DNA of 64,000 nt from Sceloporus undulatus (taxonomy: Eukaryota; Chordata; Lepidosauria; Squamata; Phrynosomatidae). This document shows positions 36,601-45,487 of the stretch, in pieces. The position numbers and the translations under genes are program-made. The notes below the pieces were generated by a model. The model saw only the letters and a program-made list of their open reading frames with translations. It did no database searches and was not told the origin of the DNA. Position 1 is the first letter of the stretch, and each line of letters begins with the position of its first letter. Where the stretch lies: positions 112,603,451 to 112,667,450 of the forward strand of contig NC_056527.1 of NCBI RefSeq assembly GCF_019175285.1. Direction: 5' to 3'.

Positions 36601-38389
36601 CACTATGTTTCAGAGGAAGGAACTGACAAAACCACCTAGGAGTATTCCTTGCCTAAGAAAACCCTATGAAATTTGTGGGGTTACCATAGCCAAAAGGCAT
36701 GTGAAGGCACACAGAAGGGGAAATTTCAACACCTGCTGAAATTCCCTCTTCTGCACAACCATTAAAGGGACAGGGGTCCTGTCCATATTTTGCCTGGCAA
36801 TGAGTTGTTGTTGTGTACCTTTAAGTCATTTTTCTTGGGAAGTTTCTTCATAGAGGATTTGCCATTGTCATCATCTGGGGCTGAGAGAGTCTAATGTGCC
36901 CAAGATCACTCAGTGGGTTTCATAGCTGAGTCAGGACTGAAACCCTGGCCTCCAGAGTCATACTCCAATGCTCAAACCACTACACCACACTTACTAGATA
37001 TTAAAATAGACACACTTATGAACTCACATCTACTGGGAGTTTGCTTCATTTATGTAAGCAACATAAACAATCCAAGTTCCTTTGGCACAGAAGTACCAGA
37101 ACAACTGGGAAGAAGAACCTCAGCCTCTCAGGCCAAATCCATATAAAGCAGGGGTGGACATTTAGGAGCTGTTGGACACTTCATTGAAGGCCACATGCAA
37201 CCCATGGGACACATTTTCTCCTCCCCTTCAACCAAGAGTCCCCATATGGCGGACTGTGGGTACTGGGGAATCCCCTCAGACTCAAGCTCCTTCCCCAAAC
37301 TGCATACATAACTGATGCATAGAGATTTCCCTTGAAGGCACACAAATGACTTGAAGGCTCATAACTGTTTCTTGTAACAAGAAGAATGGCAAAAAATGGT
37401 TGTTGTTGTTGTTATGTGCCTTCAAGCCATTTCTGACTTATGGTGATCCTAAGGCAACCCTATCGTGGGGTTTTCTTGGCAAGATTTGTTCTGACAGTTT
37501 GCCATGGCCTTCTTCTGAGGCTAAGAGAGCATGACTTGCCCAAGGTCACCTAGTGGGTTAATATAGCTGAGCTGCATTTCCCTGCACACTGACGGGAACA
37601 AGGAGATGGGATTCATCTGTCTCACAATCTCCCTGAAAGAATGAAGCTATCTTGAAGTTAGCATTTGGGCCACATGGCTGGACTCATCCCATACCTTCTC
37701 CTTTGCATGAAGATATGGAGTGGGCAAAGCCAGCTCTCTGCAGATAAATATCATGGGTATGGAAGCAGCCACATCTCCTGTTTGAGGTTAGATGGGATTC
37801 ATCCAGCATCCTCCAAAACCATGCATCACCCCTGTAGTCCAGGTTATAACTGTCATTGCAAGCAGTTCCAATACATAGCCAATAAATCATTTTCTCACCA
37901 AACACATGGACAGAGAGGAGATAAAGACCAAACAGCCACTAAATCTAAAAATCCTGATCACTTACTGGATTGCCCCTGCCCCTCCTTTTCCTCCGTGGTC
38001 GTCTCTGCTCCATTTTCGTTGACAGAGATGGGTGCTTCGCTGCAGTTCGGAGTGCTTTGGTTTAGCTTGCCAGGCTCCCCTTTCTCTGGAGCAGCTTGGT
38101 CAAAACGCACCACAATCTTCCGCACGGCACCCGAATTCTGCAGCTTGTGGAGGTGCCGCTCTTGATTATATGGGGGCTCAGCAACCCTAGAGCATCCCTC
38201 ACTTGACGTCTCAGCTGTGGAGATCTCCGGGGGCAAAGTTGGGGTGGGACCCCGGCTCAGCCTGGCAGAGTCCGGCCGGGGGGGAAGATAGGGTCGTGGC
38301 CGAGTGGGCGGGCGAGGCTTGATGATTCGGGTGGGCTTCTGGGCGGGAGGGGTGGCCGGAGGCAGGGGGTCCATGGAGGACATCTTCAT
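20191..38389 (-). CDS. ARHGEF15: Rho guanine nucleotide exchange factor 15 (ephexin-5), complete coding region
   Basis: Coding exons in transcript order: 38389-37966, 35169-34288, 33572-33512, 33057-33002, 32423-32191, 30983-30823, 30296-30144, 27748-27619, 27307-27233, 26040-25948, 24978-24824, 23788-23624, 22026-21941, 21603-21499, 20378-20191 (TGA). All junctions are GT-AG and in frame, giving 988 residues (human about 841). The start MKMSSMDPLPPATPPAQKP matches the human start MSAQSLPAATPPTQKP; the second ATG, two codons on, may be the real one. Residues 1-550 are proline-rich (exon 2 is 882 nt; VILTGYRSTAE is conserved). The DH domain, about 553-735, has SLFEVVTSEASYLRSL, FSVYIDYVRNQLYQEKTYS and FLLLPFQRITRIKML. 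The PH domain, about 770-890, has LLLITQ, VLDYAHRSLVQAQ and DMHRWIGAFPS. SH3 is about 895-955. The family activates RhoA and acts below EphB2 in neurons and in endothelium. NGEF and ARHGEF5 fit worse at the N-terminus. Confidence 0.95.
20900..21268 (+). repeat. Tigger-like MITE with three ~107-bp internal units
   Basis: The right end ccacatatatggggatcgtactg is followed by TA at 21269, typical of Tc1/mariner. The body holds three copies of a unit beginning ctctctaggcatttctagg (about 20905, 21013 and 21119). Each unit is itself nearly palindromic, ending in cctagagag. It lies in intron 14 of ARHGEF15. Confidence 0.7.
22621..23243 (+). repeat. Tigger-like MITE interrupted by a second Tc1/mariner MITE
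   Basis: Outer element: left end cagtgtacccttagtatctc and right end gatatatagggccaactgac, with ggatgctcaagttctat on the left and aaatcaaggtttgc on the right. Inner element: 22703-23098, with inverted ends ctatatatactcaactata and ttgagtatatacag, bounded by TA at 22701-22702 and 23099-23100. Confidence 0.75.
24440..24782 (+). repeat. CR1 LINE, 3' part
   Basis: Encodes the CR1 C-terminal phrases DKLECVQRRLTKMVKGLE, FSLEKRLLRGDMITLFKYL and EDGASLFSAAPENRT, then jumps straight to the 3' end gatggcccttgtggtctcttcc ... tatgattctt. The last part of the ORF and most of the 3' UTR are deleted. It lies in intron 11 of ARHGEF15, opposite in strand to the gene. Confidence 0.9.
26229..26464 (-). repeat. 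MIR-like tRNA-derived SINE
   Basis: A full-length reversed copy: ttgttgttgttcgccttcaa (tail), gggtttgccattgctttcct (core) and catagtccaacactcatacc then accatgctggctcc (head). It lies in intron 9 of ARHGEF15. Confidence 0.85.
26706..26925 (+). repeat. MIR-like tRNA-derived SINE
   Basis: The head gagtcactatggtgtagtgg, the core agttacactctctcagcctg and the tail gtcagagtcaatttgaagg. A short internal duplication of tttagccatgcaaactctt is visible (about 26769-26812). Confidence 0.8.
28045..28273 (+). repeat. Tigger-like MITE
   Basis: gggcccctggtatccacgg on the left, ggataccaaaatccgtggatg and aaatagcaaaatcaagtttgc inside, and gatattgacagctgactgta at the right with the expected TA. It is intronic in ARHGEF15. 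Confidence 0.8.
28753..28945 (+). repeat. MITE family D, complete palindrome
   Basis: The left arm (28753-28841) and right arm (28857-28945) are near-perfect reverse complements around a loop of about 15 bases. Key strings: gtagcacctttgagactaac, gcagcatgagctttcg and agactaaagtctacttcctc. An AT-rich tract of tag/cta triplets flanks it on the left (28650-28715). This family is widespread in sauropsids. Confidence 0.9.
29530..30070 (+). repeat. Unclassified repeat, family shared with 12360-12800
   Basis: Contains aggttttccccatcaatgaaaaggg and repeated talk of cacatg and tgtgataat strings at both ends (cacatgtcgttcgcgc; tgtgtgataatgcc). It lies between ARHGEF15 exons 7 and 8. No coding capacity was recognised. 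Confidence 0.4.
30421..30543 (+). repeat. MITE family C, right half, with (AC)n
   Basis: ggcaagcattctctgaagat, gacagatgctggcgaaacgtc and cttctagaacat match the right half of the element at 53049-53541. An (AC)n run lies at 30432-30460. It is in intron 6 of ARHGEF15. Confidence 0.7.
31080..31620 (-). repeat. L2-like LINE 3'-region fragments
   Basis: ttatgcctcctttctcccag followed by an A-rich stretch, and then (TTTA)n at 31425-31450 followed by tccccaaactggaattcaaagc. These are non-coding 3' ends of LINEs read on the minus strand. They are in intron 5 of ARHGEF15. Confidence 0.5.
31897..32150 (+). repeat. MIR-like tRNA-derived SINE with (AAC)n tail
   Basis: A complete copy: gccagcatggtttaatggtt, agagttcaagtcccaactcagc, gcttgggcaagtcacacac and the tail acttgaaggcacacaataac with a run of aac units. 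It ends only 40 bases from exon 5 of ARHGEF15. Confidence 0.88.
32578..32660 (-). repeat. CR1 LINE 3'-end fragment
   Basis: gaatcagagagttgtaagagaccac, gaccatccagtccaaccc and cacaatcaaagcacccc are the reversed CR1 3' end. It is in intron 4 of ARHGEF15. Confidence 0.75.
33811..34252 (+). repeat. MITE family A interrupted by a Tigger-like MITE
   Basis: Outer MITE A: 33811-33910 and 34147 to about 34230. Inner element: 33913-34144, with ends cagttggccctctatatcc and tggataacaagggcccactg. TA at 33911-33912 and TA at 34145-34146 are the target duplication; removing the inner element restores the family sequence gctaaatatctcacaaaa. The outer element ends within about 40 bases of the ARHGEF15 exon 2 donor (34287). 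Confidence 0.88.
35290..35612 (-). repeat. CR1 LINE 3' part
   Basis: The minus strand encodes MFSLEKRRLRGDMIALFKYL and EDGASLFSAAPEIRTQ, followed by the CR1 region with aggaagttcttcc. It lies just upstream of ARHGEF15 coding exon 2, in the same orientation as the gene. Confidence 0.88.
35690..35800 (+). repeat. MITE family D fragment
   Basis: catgaggaagtagacctagtg, tatgaaagtttatgctacaac and acagtctcaaaggtgccac match the right arm of the family at 28857-28945. Confidence 0.65.
36798..36998 (-). repeat. MIR-like tRNA-derived SINE
   Basis: A reversed copy: gttgttgttgtgtacctttaag, gaggatttgccattgtcatc, gcccaagatcactcagtggg and aaaccactacaccacac. It is in the first coding intron of ARHGEF15. Confidence 0.82.
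37398..37575 (-). repeat. MIR-like SINE lacking its head
   Basis: gttgttgttatgtgccttcaag, ctaaggcaaccctatcgtgg and gcccaaggtcacctagtggg are clear. The tRNA-like head is missing after about 37575. Confidence 0.78.
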
Positions 38390-38447
38390 GGAGAGTGGGT
38401 CATTGGCAGTAGCTGCACCACCACCACCACCAATGTGACTTCATTTC
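38390..38447 (-). promoter_or_regulatory. ARHGEF15: ARHGEF15 5' UTR segment with short upstream ORF
   Basis: On the minus strand the acceptor ttttgccccacag ends at 38448, leaving 58 bases of leader before ATG 38389. Within it an upstream ATG at 38444 opens 14 codons (five consecutive Trp) and stops with TGA at 38402-38400, 10 bases before the main ATG. This would be expected to lower or tune translation. The mammalian leader was not compared. Confidence 0.55.
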
Positions 38448-38612
38448 CTGTGGGGCAAAAGAGCAAGACATAGTTAGCATGAGGGACTGGTGAAACCAGG
38501 AGTGGGCAACTTTAGAAAGCTAGGGGGTCTGCTTTAGCCCCACAAGAGAGCTTGGAGGGCTACAAATGCCCCCCACTGCAAAAACAAACAAACAAACAAA
38601 TTCACAATAAAA

Positions 38613-38843
38613 CAGTGGGTCCTTGGTATCTGCAGGGGTTTGATTCCAGGATGCCCTTTGGAGACCAAAATCTGTGAATGCTGAAGTCTCATTAAATATA
38701 ATGGTGTCATAAAATAGTGTACCTTATACAGAATGGCAAAATCAAGGTTTGCTTTTTGCTAATTTATATTTTGTTTGAATAATTACAAGCCGTGGTTGGT
38801 TAGATTGGTGGATAAAGAATCCGTGGCTATGAAGGCAAGCTGT
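38613..38843 (+). repeat. Tigger-like MITE
   Basis: cagtgggtccttggtatctg at the left after AA, ccaaaatctgtgaatgctg and aatggcaaaatcaaggtttgc inside, and ggctatgaaggcaagctgtaa at the right. It lies upstream of ARHGEF15 coding exon 1. Confidence 0.75.
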
Positions 38844-38849
38844 AACCAA

Positions 38850-40460
38850 AAACAGTGTTGCCCCTTAAACACCATTTAGGAGGGGTGAAAGCATTTCCAC
38901 TATGATTTGGGGGGCCCTATGGGCCATTTGAGGCCCAGGAAAGTCCTTTTTTAACAATAAAGAAGTGAGCGGACATCACTTTTAAAAATTGAGCCTCTCT
39001 TTGGCTTAAATTGACCTGCAAGGAGGCAAAGGATATGGCAAAATGTCCCCTACACAACCCAGAGAACATGTGGGGGCAAAAACCAAACAAGCCAACTCTG
39101 AAATAAAATTCAGGGCACTCCGGCTAACAGAAACATCCCCCAGGCTCTGGACTGGACTTTGCCCACTCTTGCTGTAGGTCTAGGGTGGGCAAACTGTGGT
39201 TACAAGTGCCCCCCCAAAGCTCTTTTTGTGGCCCCTGGACAATCCCTTTGTTGACCTTTTTTTCCCAGGGGCTCTTAACTTAAGAGCTCAGACTCTTGTG
39301 TTATGTCCTCTTCCAGTACTGGTTCATATTTTTAAAAATGCACAGCTTTTTCAAAGGCCAGTTCTGATTTTCGTATTTGTTCTATTTTGCCATTCTGGGC
39401 AGCCCATGGAAGGTATGGGGGGGGGGGCATCCTCCCCACTCCCTGCCCCCCAACATGCCACAGTTGCCCACCTCTGCTATCAGTCAAGGACGGGGAACAT
39501 TCAGTTTTAGAAAAGTTTTTTTTTCCAGGGGAGGCACATTCCTATAGTGAGCAGAGCCAAAGGCAAAAGAGCAGAACCAAAAATATCAGCATATTTTAGC
39601 TTAAAGCTCTCCCTGCCAGTAATTTAGGCTTAAAGGGAGCATTTTGACCTTTTAGAGGGGAGAAAAATACAGAGGAAAGTTGGGAAATTGCCACATGTTG
39701 TGGAAAAGGGAATATGAACATATGGAGTACTTCGCACAGCTGTATTGGAATCCTGGAAGGAATGGATTTGGCCCCAGGGCCTGAGTTTCTCCACCCTTGC
39801 TATATATGCTATACAATGTGGCCTGTCCACACGGGTGAAGGAATTGGTCGGGTGGCTCAGACTGTAAACTTTAAATTGTGGAGAGGGTGTGTGTGTGTGG
39901 AAGTATGTATGCACATTTTTACATGCTTCCCCATATTAAACATATACAGTATACACACGCTCACGTCACGGTAGGGAGAGGAAAACTATTTTATTTATAT
40001 CCCGCCTTTCTTTCAAACAGGGTTGCCAGATTTCAGGGCTTAGCCCTGAGTCATCGGGTTTTCATGGGTCATCTCTGAGCAGATGAACCTGCAAACTTTC
40101 CAGTTCTGGCAGGATCGGTTCCAGGCAATAGGAAAGGCCTCTACCCAAACCTCCAGTTTAGCTAACAGAGTAGCAGATTGCTGGAATTTGCAAGGATTAA
40201 TCCAGTTCTTAATAAAATTTGCAAGGAGTTGGGGAGAGGGATTCCTTTCCTCCTAGTTGTTTTCACTCCTGTGCTCACCCACCACTCTGCTTTGCATCCA
40301 CTTTCTTTTTAAGGAGAACTGCACCTTGTGGAAGCTTCCAAGAGCATGGTTTTCTTTTTAAAAATACTGAGAAGGTGTGGCAGGGGATGATGATAGTGAT
40401 AGTGGGTCTCAGTGTCACAAAAGTTGTGCATAGCAGGTGTGTTGCATGCAGCCTCCCATT
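38850..40460 (+). other. Upstream region without recognised genes
   Basis: Contains diverged scraps of a repeat with the phrase gggtgggcaa (38500s, 39185, 39470), a G run at about 39417-39427, and a LINE-like scrap ttttatttatatcccgcctttc (about 39988). Nothing with coding character was found. Confidence 0.5.
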
Positions 40461-40466
40461 CCTAGA

Positions 40467-40998
40467 GTCTTTTCACACCACACAAAGACAGCATTGTAAT
40501 TCCACTTTAACGGCCATAGATCCATCCTGTGGGATCCTGAGATTTGCAGTTTAGGGACAGATACACAAGATTCTCATCCAGAACTCTATTGCTTCCCAAA
40601 CTGGAACGCCCAGGATTCCACAGGATGAAGCCGTGTCAGGGGAATCACAGTGCTATACAGTGGTCCCTCCACATTCACTTGAGTTAGGGGTGAAGGACAC
40701 AAAAACAACAACAACAACACTATTCTTTTAACCCAAAAGAACACCTCTCTGGGAATCTCCAGGTCCTCCAGTGCAACCCTATGGTCAACATCTGTCAGAA
40801 ACCAATCATAGAATCATGCTGGAGAACCTACAAAATGCCTAGAGAAGTGTTTTCTCTAGGAACTTCTAGGTTCTCCAGATCAACTCTATGGTCAACTTCT
40901 GGCAGAGTTGCGTGGAGTACCTAGAGATTCCTAGAGAAAACATATTAATCAAAACCACAAATAATCAGATTTGCAAAAGTCAAAACTGCAAATGAGGA
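40467..40998 (+). repeat. MITE family A variant abutting a Tigger-like MITE
   Basis: 40467-40655: cattgtaattccactttaac ... ggattccacaggatgaagcc. At 40656 a TA starts an element with left end cagtggtccctccacattc, holding two units of the ~107-bp repeat also seen at 20900-21268 (ctctctgggaatctccagg; ttttctctaggaacttctagg). Its right end was not found. Confidence 0.65.
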
Positions 40999-41069
40999 GG
41001 AACAGAACAAAACAAAACAAAACTGGAAAACACGTATTCACAGTGGAAGAGATAAAGGAAACAAAGTCC

Positions 41070-41240
41070 CACATGCTGTTGATGGTCGACAAATTTTATT
41101 ATCTTAAAAAGCCCAACACATTTTGGCCTTGTCACAAATTGGCCTTCTTCAGGGGCTATTGTAACATAAATAAAAGTACATTTATTATAGTTGGGCCAAC
41201 TATAATTCTATGGTGGGAAAGGGCCTCTGATCTACACTGT
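41070..41240 (+). repeat. Unclassified repeat with cttcttcagggg motif
   Basis: cccaacacattttggccttg, caaattggccttcttcagggg and aataaaagtacatttatt resemble widely dispersed non-autonomous elements in vertebrates. I could not determine the class. Confidence 0.4.
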
Positions 41241-41399
41241 CTGGAAACATCTCTAGCATTTCAGATCAGGACCTCTTTTTCCCAATCGTTTCAGGAGTTA
41301 GTGGTTGAACCGCTGAACTATGCTCAGTACAGGCCAAATTGGGGAACCCTCGTCTATAATCAGAACAGCACTTAATAGAAGGGACTGTGTGCATCTCTT

Positions 41400-41720
41400 T
41401 TCTTTTCCCCCACCTCCAGTAAGGCAAAAAACTCTCCCTGGCCAGTTGACTCAGCCTTCCTTCCGGAAGGATTCCAAAGTCATGCACACAGCTTTGGCAC
41501 AGCATTCCCTCTGGCTCTGGCGTCATCCATCCTCCGGGGCTATGGCTCTACAACTTCATTCATTGCAGGCCCTGCACGCAAGACGGCACATCCTGCCCTC
41601 TAGGGAATTTGCACACGCGGCAACCCAGCCGGCTCCTAATGGCACCCTGGGCCAGCTGCCAGAGAGAAGCTCTCCGGCTTGACAACATTTGCCAGGGTGC
41701 GGTTCTCCTGATTGCCAGTT
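41400..41720 (-). promoter_or_regulatory. Candidate regulatory block in the ARHGEF15 5' region
   Basis: A non-repetitive, relatively GC-rich stretch. It has a perfect 12-base palindrome ccttccggaagg (41459-41470), which is two overlapping ETS cores (GGAA), and an AP-1 site tgactcag (41447-41454) five bases away. A CAGCTG E-box lies at about 41654. ETS and AP-1 sites are common in endothelial enhancers, and ARHGEF15 is an endothelial gene in mammals. Function is inferred only. Confidence 0.35.
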
Positions 41721-43044
41721 GGGCAAAATACCACAGCATGATTGCTTTGCCCAGTCACTTGGAAACTTGGAAATGAAATAAATGGGTTGTAGAAAATTGA
41801 AGAGAAGGGCTAGCCTTACCCCAGTACAGGTAAATGCTGGCTCCAACTACTTTGCACATAACAAGAGCATGGGCAGAGTTAACATTATGACCACCATGTT
41901 GCAGCCAAGGGTGCAGCTCAGCAATGCATTAATAGCAACACTTGGGGAAGTTCCTTGACCAGTGGTCACTCTGGCTGAGCAATTCTGAGAATTGTGGTCC
42001 ACAATGGTATTTCCCCACCACCACCACCTTAGGTTAACAACATGTTTAGGATCAGCCATCAATGTCTCTCAGCAGCCCCCTGTGGGCACTGATCTAGATA
42101 AGGATTTTGGAGGAATTTAATTTCTCTTCTGCATCCTTCTCCTACCAAAACCATTCTTTCCTTGAAAACTTCCATTAAAATGCTGTTTGCCCTTTAAGCA
42201 TGGACCCAAGATGGGGGTCAGGGGGGGCTAGCCCTACAAGACTCAGCTGGGGTGGCTGAGCTCCTTGTCAAAATTCATCAAAATTGGACCTCCAAGACTT
42301 CTATGAAGCTGAGCCTCTGCAGGAATAATAAATCAAAAGTGTGCTCAATGATCAAGCAGTAAGAAATATTACAATTGTTGCTATGTTGTTCTGATTTCCA
42401 GATCGGGTCCCAAAGTACCAGATTTTTACATTAAACTGGAGGCAGTAATTGCCATAAAGAATTCCCTCCACCCCATAGTTTGGAAGGAGCAACATCACTC
42501 TGTCAAAGAAACAAGCAACTCTTTGTGAAATTAACTAAATTTGCACAGTTGGTTTTGCAGCTAAGGATGCCACCATTTCTCAATGAAGACTATTGAGGGG
42601 GGGGGGAGATAGGATTCATTTTCCAGTATGCACAAACCTGTTTAGCTGCCTTTCCTCTCAAATCCAACGGCTCCATTTCCTATTAGTCATGAGACAGGGA
42701 AACTGACTTTTATCAGCTCCATATAAAGTCTCCTGGATCTACAACTGGGCAGGGCTGTAAAAAACATATCAGCCTTCCCTCTCCCCTAACTATATCCCAA
42801 CCTTCCTTCTCCTCCACCCTAGAAGATTAATTCCCAGCACTGACCATCCTTTTAAAAAATACGGGCTACATTTCAGCTCCAGAAAACACATGTTCCAAAT
42901 CCTGCCATACCAACACACCCTTGAAAACACACACACACATGCACCAGTCTTCCTTGGAACATTTCTTGGAACAGTTTTCTGAGTGTGTATGGTCCTTGGA
43001 ACATTTCTAAAGTCTAGATTTTCATCTTGCTTTCTTTCCCTTAC

Positions 43045-43250
43045 CTGTTCCTCCAGAGGCACCTAGCTCTTCCTAAACCACTGCCAGAAAGAAACAGGGG
43101 TGCTGAAAACATGCAAACATGCGCTCGCATACATGAAGGCAAGGGGGACTGGGAGGAAGAGTGAGTGAATGAAGTCATTGACAGCTGCCTTGCAGGAGAC
43201 AGTTGGAGGAGGTCAGCTGCTGGCTAGATATTTTGGGCCCACCAAGTGGG
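43045..43250 (-). other. Possible non-coding first exon of ARHGEF15
   Basis: On the minus strand gaggaacag|gtaaggg at 43045/43044 is a near-consensus donor. The sequence upstream (43045 to about 43250) is unique and has two CAGCTG E-boxes (about 43185 and 43215), while the coding-exon-1 acceptor at 38448 needs an upstream partner. The start of the exon is a guess, with no TATA box seen. Confidence 0.3.
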
Positions 43251-43539
43251 TGGAGAAAGTCAGGCTTTGTGCCCAGAGAGAGGGTCAGGGAACAGACTGA
43301 GGCAAGGAAGGGGGGAAAGCAAGAGGTGTCCCCCAAAGTGATCAGCAACTGACAAATACTTGAACCAAACCTGGTGTATGTACAATCCTTACTCAGCAGA
43401 CCATTAACATCTGCAGGTGATTAACAGAAGTCTTGCATGCCACAACCCGTTGTGCAGCAATACATTTAGAAATGATGGCAGAAGGGGTGTGTGTTAAAAA
43501 ATGATCCACACTGGATGTCAATTGTACATCACTGATTCA

Positions 43540-43739
43540 TTGTTGTTGTGTGCCTTCAAGTCCTTATTGTGTATCTTCAAGGTTTGTTCACAGAAGATTT
43601 GTCACTGCCTTCCCCTGAGGCTGAGAGAGTGTGGCTTGCCCAAGATCACCCAGTGGGTTTTATGGCCAAGTGGGGAATTGACCCTTGATCTTCAAAGTCG
43701 TAGTCCAACACACAAAGCACTACGCCATGCTGGCTCTCC
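43540..43739 (-). repeat. MIR-like tRNA-derived SINE
   Basis: gttgttgtgtgccttcaagtc, cttcccctgaggctgagagag, gcccaagatcacccagtggg and cgccatgctggctctcc. A scrap of MITE family A (gttaaagtggcatcaaac) follows to about 43830. Confidence 0.85.
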
Positions 43740-44427
43740 AAAGTGCACCTCACCAAACTTCAAATTCCACATGATGGAGTCACGACAGTTAAAGTGGCAT
43801 CAAACAGCTGTAACTGTCTAGTGCAGATAGTCTTCAAAGTGTGGACAGGAAGGCGAAAACTGTGACTCGCTTAGGATCCCCTTCCCAAAACCATCTTTCC
43901 CCACCTATCTGTGTCGTTTTTCAAGAGGCCTTTAAAATCTGGCTTGCGTCTAGGGTCGAATTTGTGTATCAGTGTCATAAGGAAGGAGAAGTCTATATTT
44001 TTACTGATTCCACTGAGAGGTCGTCTCTTTGATTTATCTCATTATCACCTTACAAGAGCATCATGGATGGAGCAGGCCTCTTCTTTTAGTAGCATAAAAA
44101 ATGATAAACTGTGATGGTTGCTATGGTGACATCACAGTGTTGGTACCTTAGTTCCCAAACTGAGGCTTCATGCAGAGGCGAATGATGCACCCAATGTCAC
44201 TGAAGTGTTGAATCCACTCCAATTTTTTAGTACAGACATTAAAAGAACTATCAAAGTGCTAAATGCTATGCCCAGAATAGGTTCAGTAACTTAGATGGCT
44301 CCTTGAATGAAAATTCCTTTAAAAATGGATTTATCAGTTACCACTGGCTTCATGAAAAGCAGACATTTAAACAGACCCATCTTCTTACCAGAGAGCATGA
44401 AGGTGGTGCAACATGAAAAGGCCTTCA

Positions 44428-44872
44428 TTGTTATGCATCTTAAAGTCATTTTGGTCACATGGCAACCCTAAGGTGAAACTATCAGTGTTTTATTGGCAAG
44501 ATTTGTTCAGAGGAGGTTTGCCCATGTCTTCCTCTGAAGCTGAGAGAGTGTGCCATTGGGTTTCCATGGCCAAGCAGGGATTCAGACCCTAGTCTCCCAC
44601 TGTCCCAGGCTGCATCTACACTGCAGAATTAATGCAGTTTAACATTGCTTTATCTGCCATGGCTCAATGCAATGGAACTGTAGGATTTTGTACTTTTGTG
44701 AGATATTTCACCTTTTCTTTTTGAGAGCTCTAGTGCCACAATAAACTACAAAGCCCAGGATTCCACAAGATGGAGGTATAAAGCTACATTAATTGTGCAA
44801 TGTGGCAAAAGCTACATTAATTGTGCAATGTGGCAGCAGCCCTAGTCTAATATTCAAAGCACTACACCACGA
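44428..44872 (-). repeat. SINE split by a MITE family A copy
   Basis: The SINE runs 44428 to about 44607 and resumes at about 44840-44872 (ctagtctaatattcaaagc then actacaccac). Between them MITE A starts ggctgcatctacactgcag and ends gcaatgtggcagcagcc. Inside the MITE, 27 bases are directly duplicated (44781-44807 and 44809-44835). Confidence 0.82.
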
Positions 44873-45239
44873 AAAGGCCTGTTGAATTTCTTCTCATTGT
44901 CTCTGTGGCTATTAACAGCTGAAGGAAATTAGTAGCTACTTGCTTTGTTCAGAAAATCAGAACAATTTGTTGCAAACTGAGAAAAGTGATTTGGGATTCA
45001 TTCCTTTTTTCAATAACAAAGGCCACATTTTAATTTATTTTTAGTTGCAGGGCTGTAGCCACACTAAATGATGGAGGAGGAATAAGTCTGTGCTCACTTG
45101 TGGGTGCTGAGGCCATAATAGGGCAGACTGGAAAAGAGTTATGTTATAGCAGACTGATTCATAGCAGTCAGATTTTAAAAAGTAATTTAACTATTTCAGT
45201 TAATTTTGAGAAATAGGGGAAGAGGCGAGTTAAATCATT

Positions 45240-45472
45240 AAAAGCCAGCATGGTGTAGTGGTTTGAATGTTGGACTATGACTCTGGTGACCAAGGTCTGA
45301 ATGCCCACTTAGTCATGGAAACTCACTGGGTGACCTTGAGTGCGTCACACACTCTCAGCCTCAGAAGAAGACAAAGGCACTCTCCCTCCCCCACAAATCG
45401 TGCCAAGAAAACCCTGCAATAGGTACATCTTAGGCTTACCATAAATTGGAAACGACTTGAAGCCACACAAGA
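45240..45472 (+). repeat. MIR-like tRNA-derived SINE
   Basis: A full copy: aaagccagcatggtgtagtgg, gaatgttggactatgactctgg, gtgaccttgagtgcgtcaca and the tail acgacttgaagccacacaag. Confidence 0.85.
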
Positions 45473-45487
45473 AGTACCTATTTGGGG

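Noticed and set aside
20191-38389. NGEF (ephexin-1) or ARHGEF5 as the identity of the second gene
   Set aside because: The SH3 resembles those proteins, but the N-terminal PATPPAQKPTRI and VILTGYRSTAE segments and the PH phrase VLDYAHRSLVQAQ are ARHGEF15 features.
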